Source: Linnemannia elongata (Eukaryota; Mortierellomycota; Mortierellomycetes; Mortierellales; Mortierellaceae). Taken from it: a stretch of 64,000 bases of DNA. The DNA is taken from NCBI GenBank assembly GCA_036320915.1, contig JAXBDG010000009.1, forward strand, positions 1,922,001-1,986,000. The letters run 5' to 3'. Each line of letters starts with the position of its first letter. Position 1 is the first letter of the stretch. The notes beneath the pieces were generated by a model. The model saw nothing but the letters and a program-made list of their open reading frames with translations. It was not told the origin of the DNA and ran no database searches. Of the stretch, positions 1 to 11,767 are shown piece after piece. The position numbers were made by a program, and so were the translations under genes.

Positions 1-1505
1 AACTTTTCCAGTGGTACTTTGGGTAGCTTGGCGGCAAAGAGATCGATCTTGTTCATGAAGAGGATGATGGATGTCCGGAGGAACCACCGACTGTTGATGA
101 CCGACTCGAAAAGGACTAGACTCTCTGCCATACGGTTCTAAGAGCAGGATCAAATTCAAATCCAAATTATTAGAACAAATTATCGCCTTTCCCTTTTGTC
201 TCCGCCAACAGGTTGGAGTTTGATCCCTTGCTTTTTTGACCTTTCATCAACATGGGCTGTGCTAAGTCTTCTTACCTGTCCAGACTCTTCAAGCAATACT
301 TGATCGTACTCGCTGAGCGCCACGCAAAAGATGATGGATGTGACAGCCTCGAAGCAATGAATCCACTTCTTTCGCTCAGATCGCTGGCCACCAACGTCAA
401 ACATACTATTTGTCACAAAAAAAAAAGAGGAGTTAAAAAATTATGAGCCGATACAGACGCGTAAGACAGGCCGATGACGCGTTACGGCCAGATCGAAAAA
501 TACAAGTGCACAGTTGTTGATCGGATATGGTATGGCTGGGTGAGACGACTTACTGTATACTGAGCTGACCCATGTTGAATCTTGTTTCTGAGATGCCTGT
601 TGTTTTCGAACGTGCGCGCAGGACATCCTGGACGCTCGGTGTATAGTCCTCTGCGCCGAGTCGCCGTACTTGGCTAAAGAAGCTGTTGATGTCATGGTAT
701 GCCGATAAGTGTTCGTTAGCACCTTGCATCGATCGTTCTTTTTTTTTTCTCTTGGGTTCTGCATTGAACTCCAGCCAGAAGAATAGAAATGGACAGTCAC
801 TTTTTTTTTCCCTATCTTTCTTTAGTTCTCCCTAGAGCTTCATGAAAAATATACGATCGACTTACTAGGGAGCAGAGTCCATGATATAAAACTCGCTTGA
901 GCGTTCCATACAGGTGGAGGTGATGGGGTCGTGGTAGAGAGAGTCGATCGCGTTGACAATGTCTGCGCTGAGGGTAAAGTAAGGGTCGGCCTCGACGCGA
1001 TAGTCCAGAATGCGATCCGCGTTCGCCTTGTTCTCCGGTAGGGTGGGTTCGAGTCGCAATTTTTCCATAGCCAGCACAAGTGACTGTGCAGAATCTACAA
1101 GGTTCTTGTACACCGTCAGTCGGTAGGTCGCAAGTTCCTCTGTGCTGTAGCCTCCCTGGTGAATGACCTTCATCTGCTTCACAATCGTCGACTTCCCAGA
1201 CTCTCCACTTCCTGGAAAATAAAAGAAAAAAAAATAAAACGCCCATTGGAGGATGTTATTGGTCAGATCGATTCGACACTCGGGTAAATTCACATGGTCT
1301 CCATCCGAACAGAAAAAAAAAGCGGGGATTAACAAAGAATTAGCTCATAGGCAGGAGAAGTGAGTTATAGAAGCCTCTTTCTCTTACCTAGAAGAAGGAT
1401 TTTACATTCCTTCTTGAGTCGACGGTTATCTTCTTCGAGGCCCTTGTCAATGGTTTGACTGATATTCCTCTCGTCCCGTTCCTCGACAGAGAGACACAAG
1501 CCCAT
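1..1505 (-). CDS. Heterotrimeric G-protein alpha subunit (group III, GNA-3/Gpa2-like), 3' end cut off by window edge
   Basis: GTP-binding alpha subunit relaying receptor signals at the plasma membrane; this fungal group usually acts on adenylyl cyclase/cAMP. Five exons are readable on the minus strand: 1505-1388, 1211-866, 682-554, 405-276 and 137-1, all with GT-AG introns, giving about 287 of the usual ~355 residues. Seen: N-terminal MGLCLS, an N-myristoylation/palmitoylation signal; P-loop GSGESGKST (residues 40-48); switch [12 protein letters not shown] with Arg179; DVGGQ at 201-205; NKID at 270-273. The C-terminal receptor-binding helix and TCAT box lie outside the window. The start ATG at 1505 is chosen because it makes the lipidation signal. 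The [20 protein letters not shown] stretch resembles GNA-3 rather than GNA-1. Family assignment is secure; subgroup is inferred. Confidence 0.95.
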
Positions 1506-2826
1506 GACGCAGATAAATGCTCAGAGATTGGTAGAAACCGGCTGTGCGGGAGAGTGGGTGGTGAGCGTGGACAGAAGGGGGGGGGGGGGGGGGGGGGGAC
1601 AATGCTCGTTCTAAAAGTAGAGCGAGGTATTTTTTGGTGAACAGAGCCTTTTGGGCGAGAGAGATAGGTAGGAGGTAGTTGTAATAGAAAGAGACCGACG
1701 GGGAAGGGGTAGGATGAGTTGATATGCGCGCCTGTCGAATGTACGGATTGAAATTGGGGTGTCGATAAAATAGAGACAGTGTATGAGAGGAGAGAGAGAG
1801 GATGCGAGGGAGGGGGGGGAGAACGTATGAGCGTACGAATGGACGAGAGGGCGAGGGTGCGCGTAGTTGGGTTGAGTTGTGTTGAGTTGGGTGGGCGAGT
1901 TGTGGAGGAATTGTCGATGGGTTGGCGAGTAAGAGAGGAGTGAGTGGAGAGGAAGACAAAGGAAGGGAGGAGGGAGGAGGAAGAGAAGGAAAAAGGAAGG
2001 AGAGAGAATAAGTGAGAGGAGAGAAAGAGAGAGTAAGGGTTAATGAATGTTACGGAATGAGAATATGGGATTCGACTGAGCAATTGAGAACGAATATAGA
2101 AAAGCGGAAAAAGGGAAGGAGAAAGAAGGAAGAGAAATGTTGATGTTTGTTGTTGTGGTTATTGTTGTTGCTGTTGCTCTTTATGCGTTTGTAAGATTAT
2201 GCGAGGTAGGTGAGTGGGATGGCAAAGAATACCACTGTGGAACAGTTTTGAAGAGGAAGGGAAGGGAAGGGAAGGAAGGGAAGGTCGTACCACTGACTGC
2301 TTAATATGGTTCTGTATATGCGTGAGTATGAGTGAGTGTGGAGGAGAGGGAGAGAGAGAAAGAGGCTGTGGTCAAGTCAAGAGAGAGAGAAAGACAGAGA
2401 GAGAGAAGAGAGGGTGGATGTAGGTGGTGTGTACAAGGGTGGTGTGTTGAAGAAAGAGATATGAGAGGAAAGGAGGAAAGTGATGACAGGGAGTGAGTGA
2501 GTGACTGAATGAGTGAGTAAGTGGGTGATGGGTGAAGAATTGGTAAAAGAAAAGAAGTGGTAAAAGAAGAAGAAGAAGAAGAAGAAGAAGAAGAACAGGA
2601 AGGAAGGAAGGGAAGGGAAGGGAAGGGAAGGAAAGGGAAGGAGTGACAAAGAAAATACAAAGGTCGTGTTTTAAAAGAAAGAGAGAGAGGGAGAAAGAGT
2701 GCGAGTGAAGGTGAATAAAATAATATTTTTTCTGAGCAAAGAAGGGGCAAAGGGAGTAGAGTGAGTTAAGAGAGTAAAGTGAGAGGATGAATATATGAGA
2801 GCGCGAAGTGAAAAAGGATAAAAGGG

Positions 2827-2863
<37 letters not shown>
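2827..2863. repeat. 37-nt poly(A) tract
   Basis: Uninterrupted run of 37 A on the plus strand, the longest homopolymer in the window, flanked by GA-rich sequence upstream of the G-alpha gene. A length this exact is prone to assembly or slippage error. Confidence 0.9.
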
Positions 2864-2866
<3 letters not shown>

Positions 2867-3204
2867 AGAAAGGGAGAAGTGAGAGAGAGAGAGAGAGAAA
2901 GGAGGTGAAGAAAGAAGACGACCAAGAAAAAGGGAGCAATTTTGTGCACATGAAGTAGAAAAAGTTTTCCTTTGAATTCAATCCATCACTCTCTCTCTCA
3001 CTCACTCTCTCACTCTCTGACAATGCACTAACACTTCAGTAGTCAATTAGAGAAATATGCTTCCAATTATTGAACTGTGAGGAGGTGAGCATGATAGAAC
3101 CAAGGTGCCACATACACAAACGCTACACACGAGTGAGATCCTGTCGTTTATCAACCAACGCAAGAAGGAATCATCATCGATTTCTCTTCACTTCTTTTTC
3201 TCTA

Positions 3205-3251
3205 CACCTTCTTCACCTTCTTCACCTTCTTCACCTTCTTCACCTTCTTCA
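3205..3251. repeat. 9-nt tandem repeat (CTTCTTCAC)n
   Basis: About five copies of a 9-nt unit CTTCTTCAC in tandem, within a CT-rich stretch that reads as Ser/Pro repeats in one frame. No gene support around it. Confidence 0.85.
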
Positions 3252-4598
3252 TCATTTCTCTCCTACTCTCTTTCTCTCTCTCTCCTCTGTCGTCTCCCCT
3301 CCCGATCGTTGCCTGCTTTTCTTCGCCAAAATCGGACAACATGATCGAAAAGGGAAACGACAAAAAATAGAAAATAGAGACACAAGGCGACGAAGAAAAG
3401 GTTAGCATCCTTTCGTGTTTGACGCAAGATTTTTTCTTTTTTGTCTTTGAATTGGCAAGCCAGGGGAGGGAACAACCTTCGTTTCGTTGCACACTCACTT
3501 TTCACCTCACCCTTATAGACACTCACCCTTGCCTTTGAGGTTTCCTCTTAACCATCTATGCACAAATATCACGAGTGCACAAGTTACAACACTAAAATAA
3601 CATGCATTCGCAGAAACAAAGAGAAGGCGATTCCCTGTTGAAAAAGCACGTTTTTCCAATTCAGACATGCATGGGAGTTACGTTGGAAGAAGGGAAGGAC
3701 GGACAGAGAGACGGATGAAGGGAAGAAGAGCGAAGAACAATCAAAAAAGACACAGGCTAAAACTACTACTTCACACATACACGGGAGAAAACCAATTGCT
3801 TCGGGAAGGGATGAACCCAAACTTTTATGCAAAAGGAAATCTACTCCTTTCTACCCAAACAACACAGACATTACCATTCGATCCCTCGGAATGGAGGAGT
3901 ACATAGGACGTTCTGTTTTCGACTAACGATAAGAGAATTATAACGACTTTCCAGCATGCACCCATTCTTGAACGCCGATCTGGCTTTTTTTTGGCATATT
4001 TGGCGCAAACAAGAGGCTTGCGTCGGGATCCCTGTCGCCATCGCGGAGATACGCAACCAAAAGACAGGCATTTTCACTTTGGTGGCAAAGCGACCTGACA
4101 ACAAAGCGAAAATGGCGCAAAGAACATAATGGCAAATACTGAAAACAAGGGCTGCAACTGGGGCCGAAAGGATATGGGAATGGACGGGATGAAAAGTGGG
4201 GAAGGAAGAAGAGAAGAGAGAGATGTAGCATGTAAAATAGTTTGTTTGGTATTTTTACCATGCGTATTCTTATGCATTGGATGGAGGGAAAAATAAGTGA
4301 CAAACGAGGGGTGAGGGGGGCGACAGGGAAGTGGGATGATGCAAAGAGGGAAATAAAAAAAGCATGGAATAGCCAACCGTTGTTGTCTGTTGAGGACCTA
4401 CTATTGTTGTGCTTGTTGTTTGTTGTTATTCGTGCTCTGGGAAGAAACTGCCTCTCTTCCCTCTTCCTCCCTTTCCATTATGCATGCAACCATGCCACGA
4501 TTTCTCTATTCTTTCCTCGTTTGCATTGCAGATTGAAGTGTGACTTCTTGTATCAATTTTTTTAAGCGCCACCAACATTGGACCGTCATAAGTCGTTC

Positions 4599-4620
4599 GA
4601 CCTATATAGGTCAATTGACC
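4599..4620. promoter_or_regulatory. Overlapping palindromes with TATA-like core upstream of the XPA gene
   Basis: A perfect 14-bp palindrome GACCTATATAGGTC (4599-4612) overlaps a perfect 12-bp palindrome GGTCAATTGACC (4609-4620). Together they give GACC/GGTC half-sites in alternating orientation around a TATATA core (4603-4608), about 80-100 bp upstream of the XPA start. The layout fits a core promoter with a dimeric factor site; the factor is unknown. Confidence 0.45.
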
Positions 4621-4699
4621 ATCCATATTTCCATTTTTTTTTTCTCTTGTTCTTCCTTTTGTTCCTTCACATTTCATGCTCGCAGACATCCTTGTCACC

Positions 4700-5931
4700 A
4701 TGGCATCGCCACCACCAGCAAACTCGGACTTAACAGTTCCTTCAACCTCAACAACTAGCAGCGGCGATAGCACAGCTAAATCTGATTCTCATTCAACAAC
4801 GACAACGAATGCACCCTCAATACCGTACGAAGAGTCTGTCGGTCGACACGTTTCAAGGAAAGAGCTCCCCGCTGACGTCCAAGCCAGGATCGAACGGAAC
4901 CGGCTAGCCGCTCTTGAACGACGAGCTAAATACCAAAAGCGACTCGATTCTGAACGATCCATCGCCCAACAGTTCGGAGAAGTCCTTCCTTTACCATCTT
5001 TGGCTTCAGCTGGCGGAGAGAGCGGCGCTGGATATTTGACGTCGGCGATTATCGAAAAGAATGCGGCAGAAATCCATAAGGCCATGGAGGAGGTCGAGCC
5101 TTTGCCCAAGAACGAGTGGACAAAGTTTTACGACTATGATCTTTCCAAGATGAAGGACACCAGGGCGGGATTTATTCAGGTTATAGATGATGATAAGAAG
5201 CGAGATGCAGAGGATGAGAACTCCAAGAAGCGTAAATGGGAACCAACCCTCGCACAACCCGATCCATGTATGTATCTTTTTTTATTATTTTATGCTTTGC
5301 ATATGCATACTCGTGAACATTCTCACGGTGTACTAATCAAGAGGCTTACCATTAACTTGACGATATAACAGCAATCTTCCTGGGAGCAGATGACAATTAC
5401 GAATGCCAGGACTGCACATCAATCGACGTCGATTTCCAACTCTTGCGCTACTTCCACGTCCCAGTCTGCATCGGCTGCCGAGACGCCCAACCCGAGAAAT
5501 ACTCCCTCCTCACAAAGACAGAATGTCGAGCCGATTACCTCCTCACAGACCCGGAACTGCGCGACACCGACCTGTTCTCGTTTTGGGAACGCCCCAACCC
5601 CAAGAAATCAACTTGGAACAACATGATGCTCTACCTGCGCTGTCAGGTCGAAGAGTTTGCATTCAAGAAGTGGGGTGGTCCTGAGGGGTTAGACAAGGAG
5701 TTTGAGAAGCGGGAGCGGGAAAAGGAGGCGAGGAAGGAGGTCAAGTTTAAGAAGGAGTTGAGGGATCTAAGAAACAAGACGAGGACGTCCGTCTGGCAGG
5801 ACAAGAGAATGCAACAGCGGCCCAAGATTCATAAGCATAACTTTGGTACGGCCCTTGTCGATCCGGAATCGGGCGCCTCGGTCCAAACCTGTGTTGAATG
5901 CGGTATCCAAGTCGAATGTGAAGAGTTCTGA
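4700..5931 (+). CDS. RAD14: XPA/Rad14 nucleotide excision repair damage-verification protein
   Basis: Scaffold of the pre-incision complex in nucleotide excision repair; binds kinked damaged DNA, RPA and the XPF-ERCC1 nuclease in the nucleus. Two exons: 4700-5267 and 5372-5931 (GT-AG, phase 1), giving 375 residues. A Ser/Thr-rich disordered N-terminus is followed by a basic helix. The zinc finger has Cys201, Cys204, Cys222 and Cys225. After it comes the near-universal XPA block KYSLLTKTE, DYLLTDPELRDTDL, RPNPKKSTWNNMMLYLRCQV and VEEFAFKKWGG, then a charged helix and a second C-terminal CxxC pair (CVECG). The ATG at 4700 (caccATGG context) is preferred. Upstream in-frame sequence from 4676 is open, but a TAG/CAG acceptor-like site at 4681-4685 suggests a 5' UTR intron. 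Confidence 0.95.
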
Positions 5932-6074
5932 TACACATAGCATTTGCAGCCTAGTTGCTCCACAATTAAAAAGCTGGTATGGCATAGAAGCACTAATTAA
6001 CCAATGGAATGTTATGATAATGGCAGGTTGTGATTTAATGAATGTAAATGATGCAAAAAAAAAGGTTGTTATAT

Positions 6075-7429
6075 CTATGCAATTCTCTTCTCGAGATCAG
6101 CCCAAGACGCCTTGTCGAGGATATAGTCGGCATATTTCTCTTTCGCCTCCAGAACCTGAGGACGGATCAAGGCGAGCGTTGCTGATGGAACAGGGGTCGA
6201 GGTAATGTCAAAGAAGGTCTTCAAGGCAACCAAGGTCTTTTCAACAAGATCTTCGTCGTCCATGTGCTTTTTCAAGAGCGCGCCAAATGTCTGAATGAGC
6301 TCCAAGTCGGCCAACGCTGAGCTGCTGGTGGGGTCCTGAATTAGAAGTGTGTTCATCAAGAAAACAATCTTGCGGACCAATGTGAGGTCTATTATGAGAA
6401 CAGGGAAGCGGAGGAGGAAAGTGGTACCGCGTGGTTAGTCGATTGATTTCTCGTACGCTCCATGTTCAAGCCGCTTCAAAGACATCCTTGACTTGCTGTT
6501 CTGATTGACTTACTGGAGTCGACCTTCAAGATGTCGACCAAGGTCTTGTATCCTTCGACAGCCTTGAACTCATTCAATGCTGGCTCAAAGTGCTTGATGG
6601 CTCCCGACAATGCATAGACGGCCTTGGCGCGAACATATGGCTCAGGATCGGCCAACAAGCCAATGACGGGCTGGATACCACCCTCTTTCAAGAACTATTT
6701 GGAATTTAAAGGAACATTTTTGGGTTAGGAAACAGTAACCATGGTTCCTAGGGCGCAGCAAATCCGATCCAATGATCCTGGGTTCTCCATGATCTGCAAG
6801 GTAGAGGATAGTAAACGTACAGCAGCCTGTGCCTTGGGGTTGTTCTGAGTGGCGGTTCCGCAGACCCATGCAGCCTGTTCTCTGAATTTGGGGTTGGTGT
6901 TCTTCAATTCCTCCAAGATTGGGGGCCACATCTTCATGTTCTCAATGTCTATTTTTGACAAGGCAATTGCGAGAGAATGAGATTAGTTATTGAAAGGCGT
7001 GAAAAGGATATCAACAAATTCCACTGATAAAAAAGAACGTACTAGAAGCGTTGTCGATCTGCTGGATCAACATCTCGAAATCCTCCCAGGCCAAATCCTT
7101 CTCGTCGTCAGTCGAGTGAGGGTTCTTAATGACCTGAAGAGCCTCAAGCATCATCTGCGATTCGCTCTTTCCGAGAATGGCATCGATAAGACCGGGATCC
7201 TATCAGGTGTACAAATTAAAATGGTGGTGGCAAGTGTTAAGATATACGTCCTCTATTGATCCTTATCAGCGGTCAGTTCTAAACGCTGAGTGGTATGTGT
7301 TAATAAAGGCGTTACCAGCTTCTCCATGGGCTTGATGGGGGCTTTTGAGGGGGAGGCATCCTCCTTCTCGGTGGCCTGGTTAATGATAGACCACTTGAGC
7401 AATTCGTTGAGAGACTTTTGTTCTGCCAT
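6075..7429 (-). CDS. FES1: Fes1/HspBP1-type Hsp70 nucleotide exchange factor (armadillo repeats)
   Basis: Cytosolic armadillo protein that promotes ADP release from Hsp70 and helps route misfolded clients to degradation. Five exons: 7429-7316, 7199-7043, 6948-6821, 6694-6514 and 6388-6075; 297 residues. The N-terminus contains LNELLKWSIINQA, the Fes1 signature. It is followed by EDFEMLIQQIDNASNIENMK and the ARM core with REQAAWVCGTATQNNPKAQA, FLKEGGIQPVIGLLAD, VRAKAVYALSGAIKH and LVRKIVFLMNTLL. The intron at 6820-6695 is placed because it restores AQAA-FLKEGG; reading straight through gives a non-homologous stretch and a stop. A perfect heat-shock element lies upstream, in keeping with Hsf1 control known for yeast FES1. 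It is arranged head-to-head with the kinase gene at 8545. Confidence 0.93.
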
Positions 7430-7552
7430 TGTCGTTGTTGAAGGCGATTTGATGAATGTGTTGAAAGTTAAGAGGTGAAAAGCAGGGAGTGTGAAGAGGT
7501 ATATATGTAAGCAAACGGTGAATGGAAACGAGTAGAACGGCCCAGCAGAAAA

Positions 7553-7567
7553 AAGAAAGTTCAAGAA
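7553..7567. promoter_or_regulatory. Perfect three-unit heat-shock element upstream of Fes1
   Basis: GAA at 7554-7556, TTC at 7559-7561 and GAA at 7564-7566 are spaced by exactly two bases (nGAAnnTTCnnGAAn), the consensus for trimeric Hsf1. The site is about 125 bp upstream of the Fes1 start. Proximity to a chaperone-cofactor gene makes function plausible. Confidence 0.6.
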
Positions 7568-8544
7568 GTAAAATACACAAAGAAAAAAAGAGCAAGTCAC
7601 CTAACAATGATCTGGGTCACGTGTGAAAACGCGAACGAAACGCGCTTACAAGGGGATGGCTGCAAGGTGCAAGAGGAGAAGGGTGACATAGAAAGAACAC
7701 ACAAGAATGGCTACAGTCATGTCCTGCACTGTACTGTATATCCCAATATCCTTTTTACAGATGTGGATGTCCACAGTCGTGAGATGAAGGGAACTCAGTC
7801 GAACCTGAATTGCTCAAGCGCCTGGACTCGATAACAATGAACACTCAACAAACCCACTAATGTGGCAACCATGACCGAACAGATGCAGTGCGCAATTGAC
7901 TAGCCCTCGTAGTTGTTCTTTCAATAGCAAAAGGACGACAGTGCAACAAGAAGGAGCCCGATCCAAGAATCAACCACGCAGAATGCAAACACAACGAAAA
8001 ATAGACAACTACTATTTTCAAAGAAGAAACGCGTTCCAACCAGAACTGAAAGATTCATTACGGTCGGACGGTGCAGAGTGACATGGACACGAACGTTAGC
8101 GTGCATGCATCGAACACTTGAACGTCTGTCCAGACTTCTCCTTTGTTTTTTCTACTTGCTCCCTACTTCTTTTTGCTCTTTTTGATACGGAGGGTTATTT
8201 TTGTCTGTTTGCCTTCTTTCCGTTGTCATTGCCACCTTTCATTTTTTTCCTTCCCCTCCACCTGTATGCATCTCTGAATGCATAATACCGATATTCCTAA
8301 CTTCTGCGACGTTTATCCTTCTAGCCATTGACATCCCTCAACTTTCTCTCTTTTTTACACCCCATTCCCTACTCTTTCAACATTACAAACCATTCTCCAT
8401 ACCTCCACACTCAAGCCTACTTCATCCCTCTTTTCTACGCGTACACCTCCAACACGCAGCACCCCCCACCGATCTGCAAAAACCACAGCAGCAAATAGCC
8501 TCTCCTTTTCTCATAAACCACCACCCTTACTCCCTTCCAACACA
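7568..8544. other. Intergenic region between Fes1 and the kinase gene
   Basis: Divergent spacer of about 1 kb. The right half (from about 8150) becomes CT/CA-rich, as seen in front of most plus-strand genes here, and probably forms the kinase 5' leader. No RNA gene or conserved reading frame was recognised. Confidence 0.6.
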
Positions 8545-11500
8545 ATGGCTGGTCAAGCAACCGTCGTATCGGATGCTGCATCACCGCTACGACCACGCAA
8601 AGTCTCCAGTCACTTCATCGCCCGTACATCCCTCGTTTTTGAGAAGGCCGCAAACCTTTACTCCCAAGACTCTGACCTGTTCTCCCACGGCGACAGTCCC
8701 ATCCTAAGCAACTACCGAACAGCGCCTAGCAGTCGTCGTGGCAGCTTCACCTTCAGCAACGCGGCCCTCAACAACTACAACAATAATGTCATCGCGTCCA
8801 ACAAATCCAACGCCAGCATCAACAACACAAACTCAATTCGAAACAGCTTCTCGATGGCGGACCTGTCCAACCTTGCGAACAGGAATCGTCCCTTTGAGGA
8901 GGGGAAGGTGCGCAAGCTGGTCACCTCTTTCTCTAATCCGGCGTTTCATCTCAGCAACAACAATAATGGACACCAGTCGGTATTGAAGCCTGTTCTTTCG
9001 CAAAGTGTCATCATGGAGTGCCCCTCTGCTGAATTGATAGCGTCCCATCAACATTTGGACGTTCTCAAATCGGCAGCTATCGTAGTAGACCCACCAGCAC
9101 TACCAGTATCACAACAACAGGAGGAGGAGGAAGATGAGGATGTAATGGTGGAAGAGGTGGTTGTGGAGGTAACCGAAATCGTCAAGATGCCTGCTGAGAT
9201 CCCCAAGGCGATGGTGGAGGTCCCCAAGATTGCGATAGGGTCTATATCATCCCTCACCCATCTCCCGATCGGCCCGATAGCGCGCATGAACTGTCGAGAG
9301 CAGACAAGCACAGATGAGGACGGAAGCTTCTACCAGTCCAATCAGCTCCTCGCTGTCCCGTTCAAGGAGCGAGTCCGGTCGCATATCAAGGACTCGGGCG
9401 ACGGTGCACCCTGTTTGGAGTTGAACCCCTTCTCTCCTTACTCACCTGGGATCCTCAATCTCGAGCCCACAGTCGCCTTCAACCACCAGACCGAGAATCA
9501 CAAGTCCGTGGATCTGAATGACTTTATTGAGACGGTCGATTTTGGGGGAGAGGGAGGGACATTCGACTATATCGGGCAGGCGCTTGGGTCCTCTCAGATG
9601 TCAGTTGAAGAGTCCTTGACAATGGAGCAGATCCTGTCCGACGTCGTCGAGGAAATCAGCGAGAAGGAGCCGATAGCAGCGGAGGAGAAAGAAGCGCCGA
9701 TGCAGCTTGACACTCACGAGGATAATGTCTTGGTGGTCCATCTGGAGGAGACCTTGGCAACAGTGGAGCCAGTTGAACCAACGGTCGACAGTTACGCTGC
9801 TGAAGAGACGATCATCGATGACACGCCCGAGGCCCACCAACTACCGACGCAGGAAACGGTCCCAGAATCCCCTCAAGCATATGAAGCAGCGTCTGTCGAC
9901 AGTGCCTCGCCTGTCATTCTCCCCAAGGCCGTCTCTGAGGCACCTCCTGTCTCCACCTCCGCTTCAACTGACACCTTTGAGTGCAAGGACGTCCCCCCAG
10001 CTTCCCAGAGCCACCAGTCGTCTGGTCAGTTGAACCAGCGCCATGATGGATCTAGGGTGATGCACCGCTTCCCTCACGAGTCCCTCCGCGAATCTCAGCT
10101 CTTGGAGAAGGGGCAGCAACGGCACAACAGCTATCTAAAGCTGAACGGGTCCAGTTTGTTGCACTTGACGACATCCAGATATTCGAACCACAGCGGACCT
10201 TCATCGATGCTCGCCTCATCTTCGACCTCCGGATCAACTGCTTCTTCCTCAACCCGTCTCCAGACCCCTCAGACCAGCAATGGATCGACATTTGAGCGAA
10301 ACACCGTCATGTCCGAGGATGACATCTCGATGCCCTCAGCCTCCGTTCAGTCAAGCGACCACGACCACGACCGGTCCTCTATCCAGTCCTCCTCTGCAGA
10401 TACCGACGCAGTCGCAGGAGGAGCAGCGGCCTCATCCCCCGCAGCAGCTCCTTTGACGACATCGGGCAGCAAGAAGCCTGCCAAAATCGTGACTCGCCCC
10501 ACGAGAGGTGGTCTATCGATGGCGCTTGGCCGGACGTTTTCGATGATGCTCGATATCACCTCTGCCGCAACGACGGTTGGGTTTGAAGATGGGTCGCTTG
10601 AAAATGTTGTCTCATCCAAGGTCTCTCGCACGGGCAAGCTGTTTGCGCAAAAGATCAAGACGATTGCCAACTTTGAGTACAATACCTCCAACAAGCTGGG
10701 CAAGGGCAACTTTGGGGTTGTTTATCAAGGCAAATCAACCCAAGACGATGAGGATGTGGCGATCAAGAAGATTACAAGGAAACTCCCTGGAGAGATCGAG
10801 AAGCTAGGCTTAGTCCAGCGCGAAATGAAAGTCTGTCGGCTCTTCCGTAACAAGGTACAGTCACTTTTTCATCTGTGCCCCTGTTCCCTTACCTTTGTCG
10901 ACTGGTACCTAACTCTCCTTTTTTTTGTAATTCTTTATTGACAAATAGACTGGTATCGTGCCATTGTTGGATATTATAACAACGAACAAGCACCACTACC
11001 TGGTCTTTGAAAAGGCCGAGGGCGACCTGGCAGAGATGATCAAGGCCCGGTGCAAGGATGCGACAGGCATCGATAGGATTAACCGAGACTCATACCAGCA
11101 ACCTATGTCGCCCTCCTGCACCCTCGGCGCAATCTTCAACATCCACGAGATCCGGTCCATCATGCGCACAGTTGTCCTGGGTGTCCAGACCCTCCACCAC
11201 GAAGGATTCAGTCACAAGGACATCAAGCCCGCCAACATTCTCTTCCGTGAAGGCCAGGGTCTCCTCTGCGATTTCGGTCTTTGTAGTCAGCGCGAAGAAC
11301 TGCCCGACAACCAATTCTTTGGCACACAGGACTATGCCAGTCCTGAGGCCCGACGCGTCGGCGGGTCCAAGAAGTGCGACTACATCCAGGGGGATGTCTA
11401 CAGTCTGGGCGCAGTTCTGTACGAACTCGCGACGGGGTCGGTACTGTCGAAGGTGATCAGTCAGGGGATCAATTGGCAGAAGCTGGCGCTGTTTGGAGGT

Positions 11501-11767
11501 AGAGCGTTCAGCGAGTTGATTCAAGGGATGGTGGATGATCTGGAGAAGCGATGGACGATTGATCGGGTGGTGAGCAGTCAGTTCTGGGATGAACCTCAGT
11601 CGGACTCTGCCTCGGCTATGACCGCCGTCTCGGACTCGTTGCCTTTCTCTCCACTCTCGGCGACGACTGCTGCCAAGTTGATGCGACAGGGCGTTGTAGG
11701 TGGTAGTAGTGGAATCGATGTGGTTGCGGTTCGAGCGACGGGTGCAGAGGATTCGTCTACACCTTGA
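8545..11767 (+). CDS. Large serine/threonine protein kinase with a ~700-residue disordered N-terminus
   Basis: Two exons, 8545-10854 and 10949-11767 (phase 0), 1042 residues. Residues 1 to about 700 are Ser/Thr/Asn-rich and acidic with many short stretches, and no fold is recognised. The kinase domain runs from about 710 to 985: glycine loop GKGNFGVV (719 on), catalytic lysine in VAIKKI (Lys741), alpha-C REMKV, catalytic loop SHKDIKPANIL (Asp861), DFG (878-880), GTQDYASPE in the activation segment, and DVYSLGAVLYELATG. The usual HRD arginine is Lys860, and APE is SPE; both occur in active kinases. Catalytic Lys, Asp and DFG are all present, so activity is likely. A polyadenylation-like AATAAA lies at 11927. 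No orthologue was recognised and the substrate is unknown. Confidence 0.85.

Larger units (their letters stand above)
1506..4598. other. Long low-complexity intergenic region upstream of G-alpha
   Basis: No credible gene is seen. Read on the minus strand, the region is strongly pyrimidine-rich and looks like the promoter and 5' leader of the G-alpha gene. It holds a 22-nt G run (1577-1598), GA-rich microsatellites, a GAA triplet run (about 2565-2595) followed by GGAAG repeats (to about 2642), a 37-nt A run (2827-2863) and a 9-nt CTTCTTCAC tandem repeat (about 3205-3251). The open frames here are low-complexity Ser/Leu/Phe strings without family motifs. Confidence 0.7.

Noticed and set aside
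1388..2083. 231-codon minus-strand open frame beside the G-alpha start
   Set aside because: Ser/Pro/Leu low complexity over a CT-rich leader. It overlaps G-alpha exon 1 in another frame and has no domain.
6725..6961. Fes1 exon read through to ...VRLLSSTLQ
   Set aside because: This part lies in an intron (GTACGT donor at 6820). Splicing restores the family sequence AQAAFLKEGG, whereas readthrough soon hits a stop.
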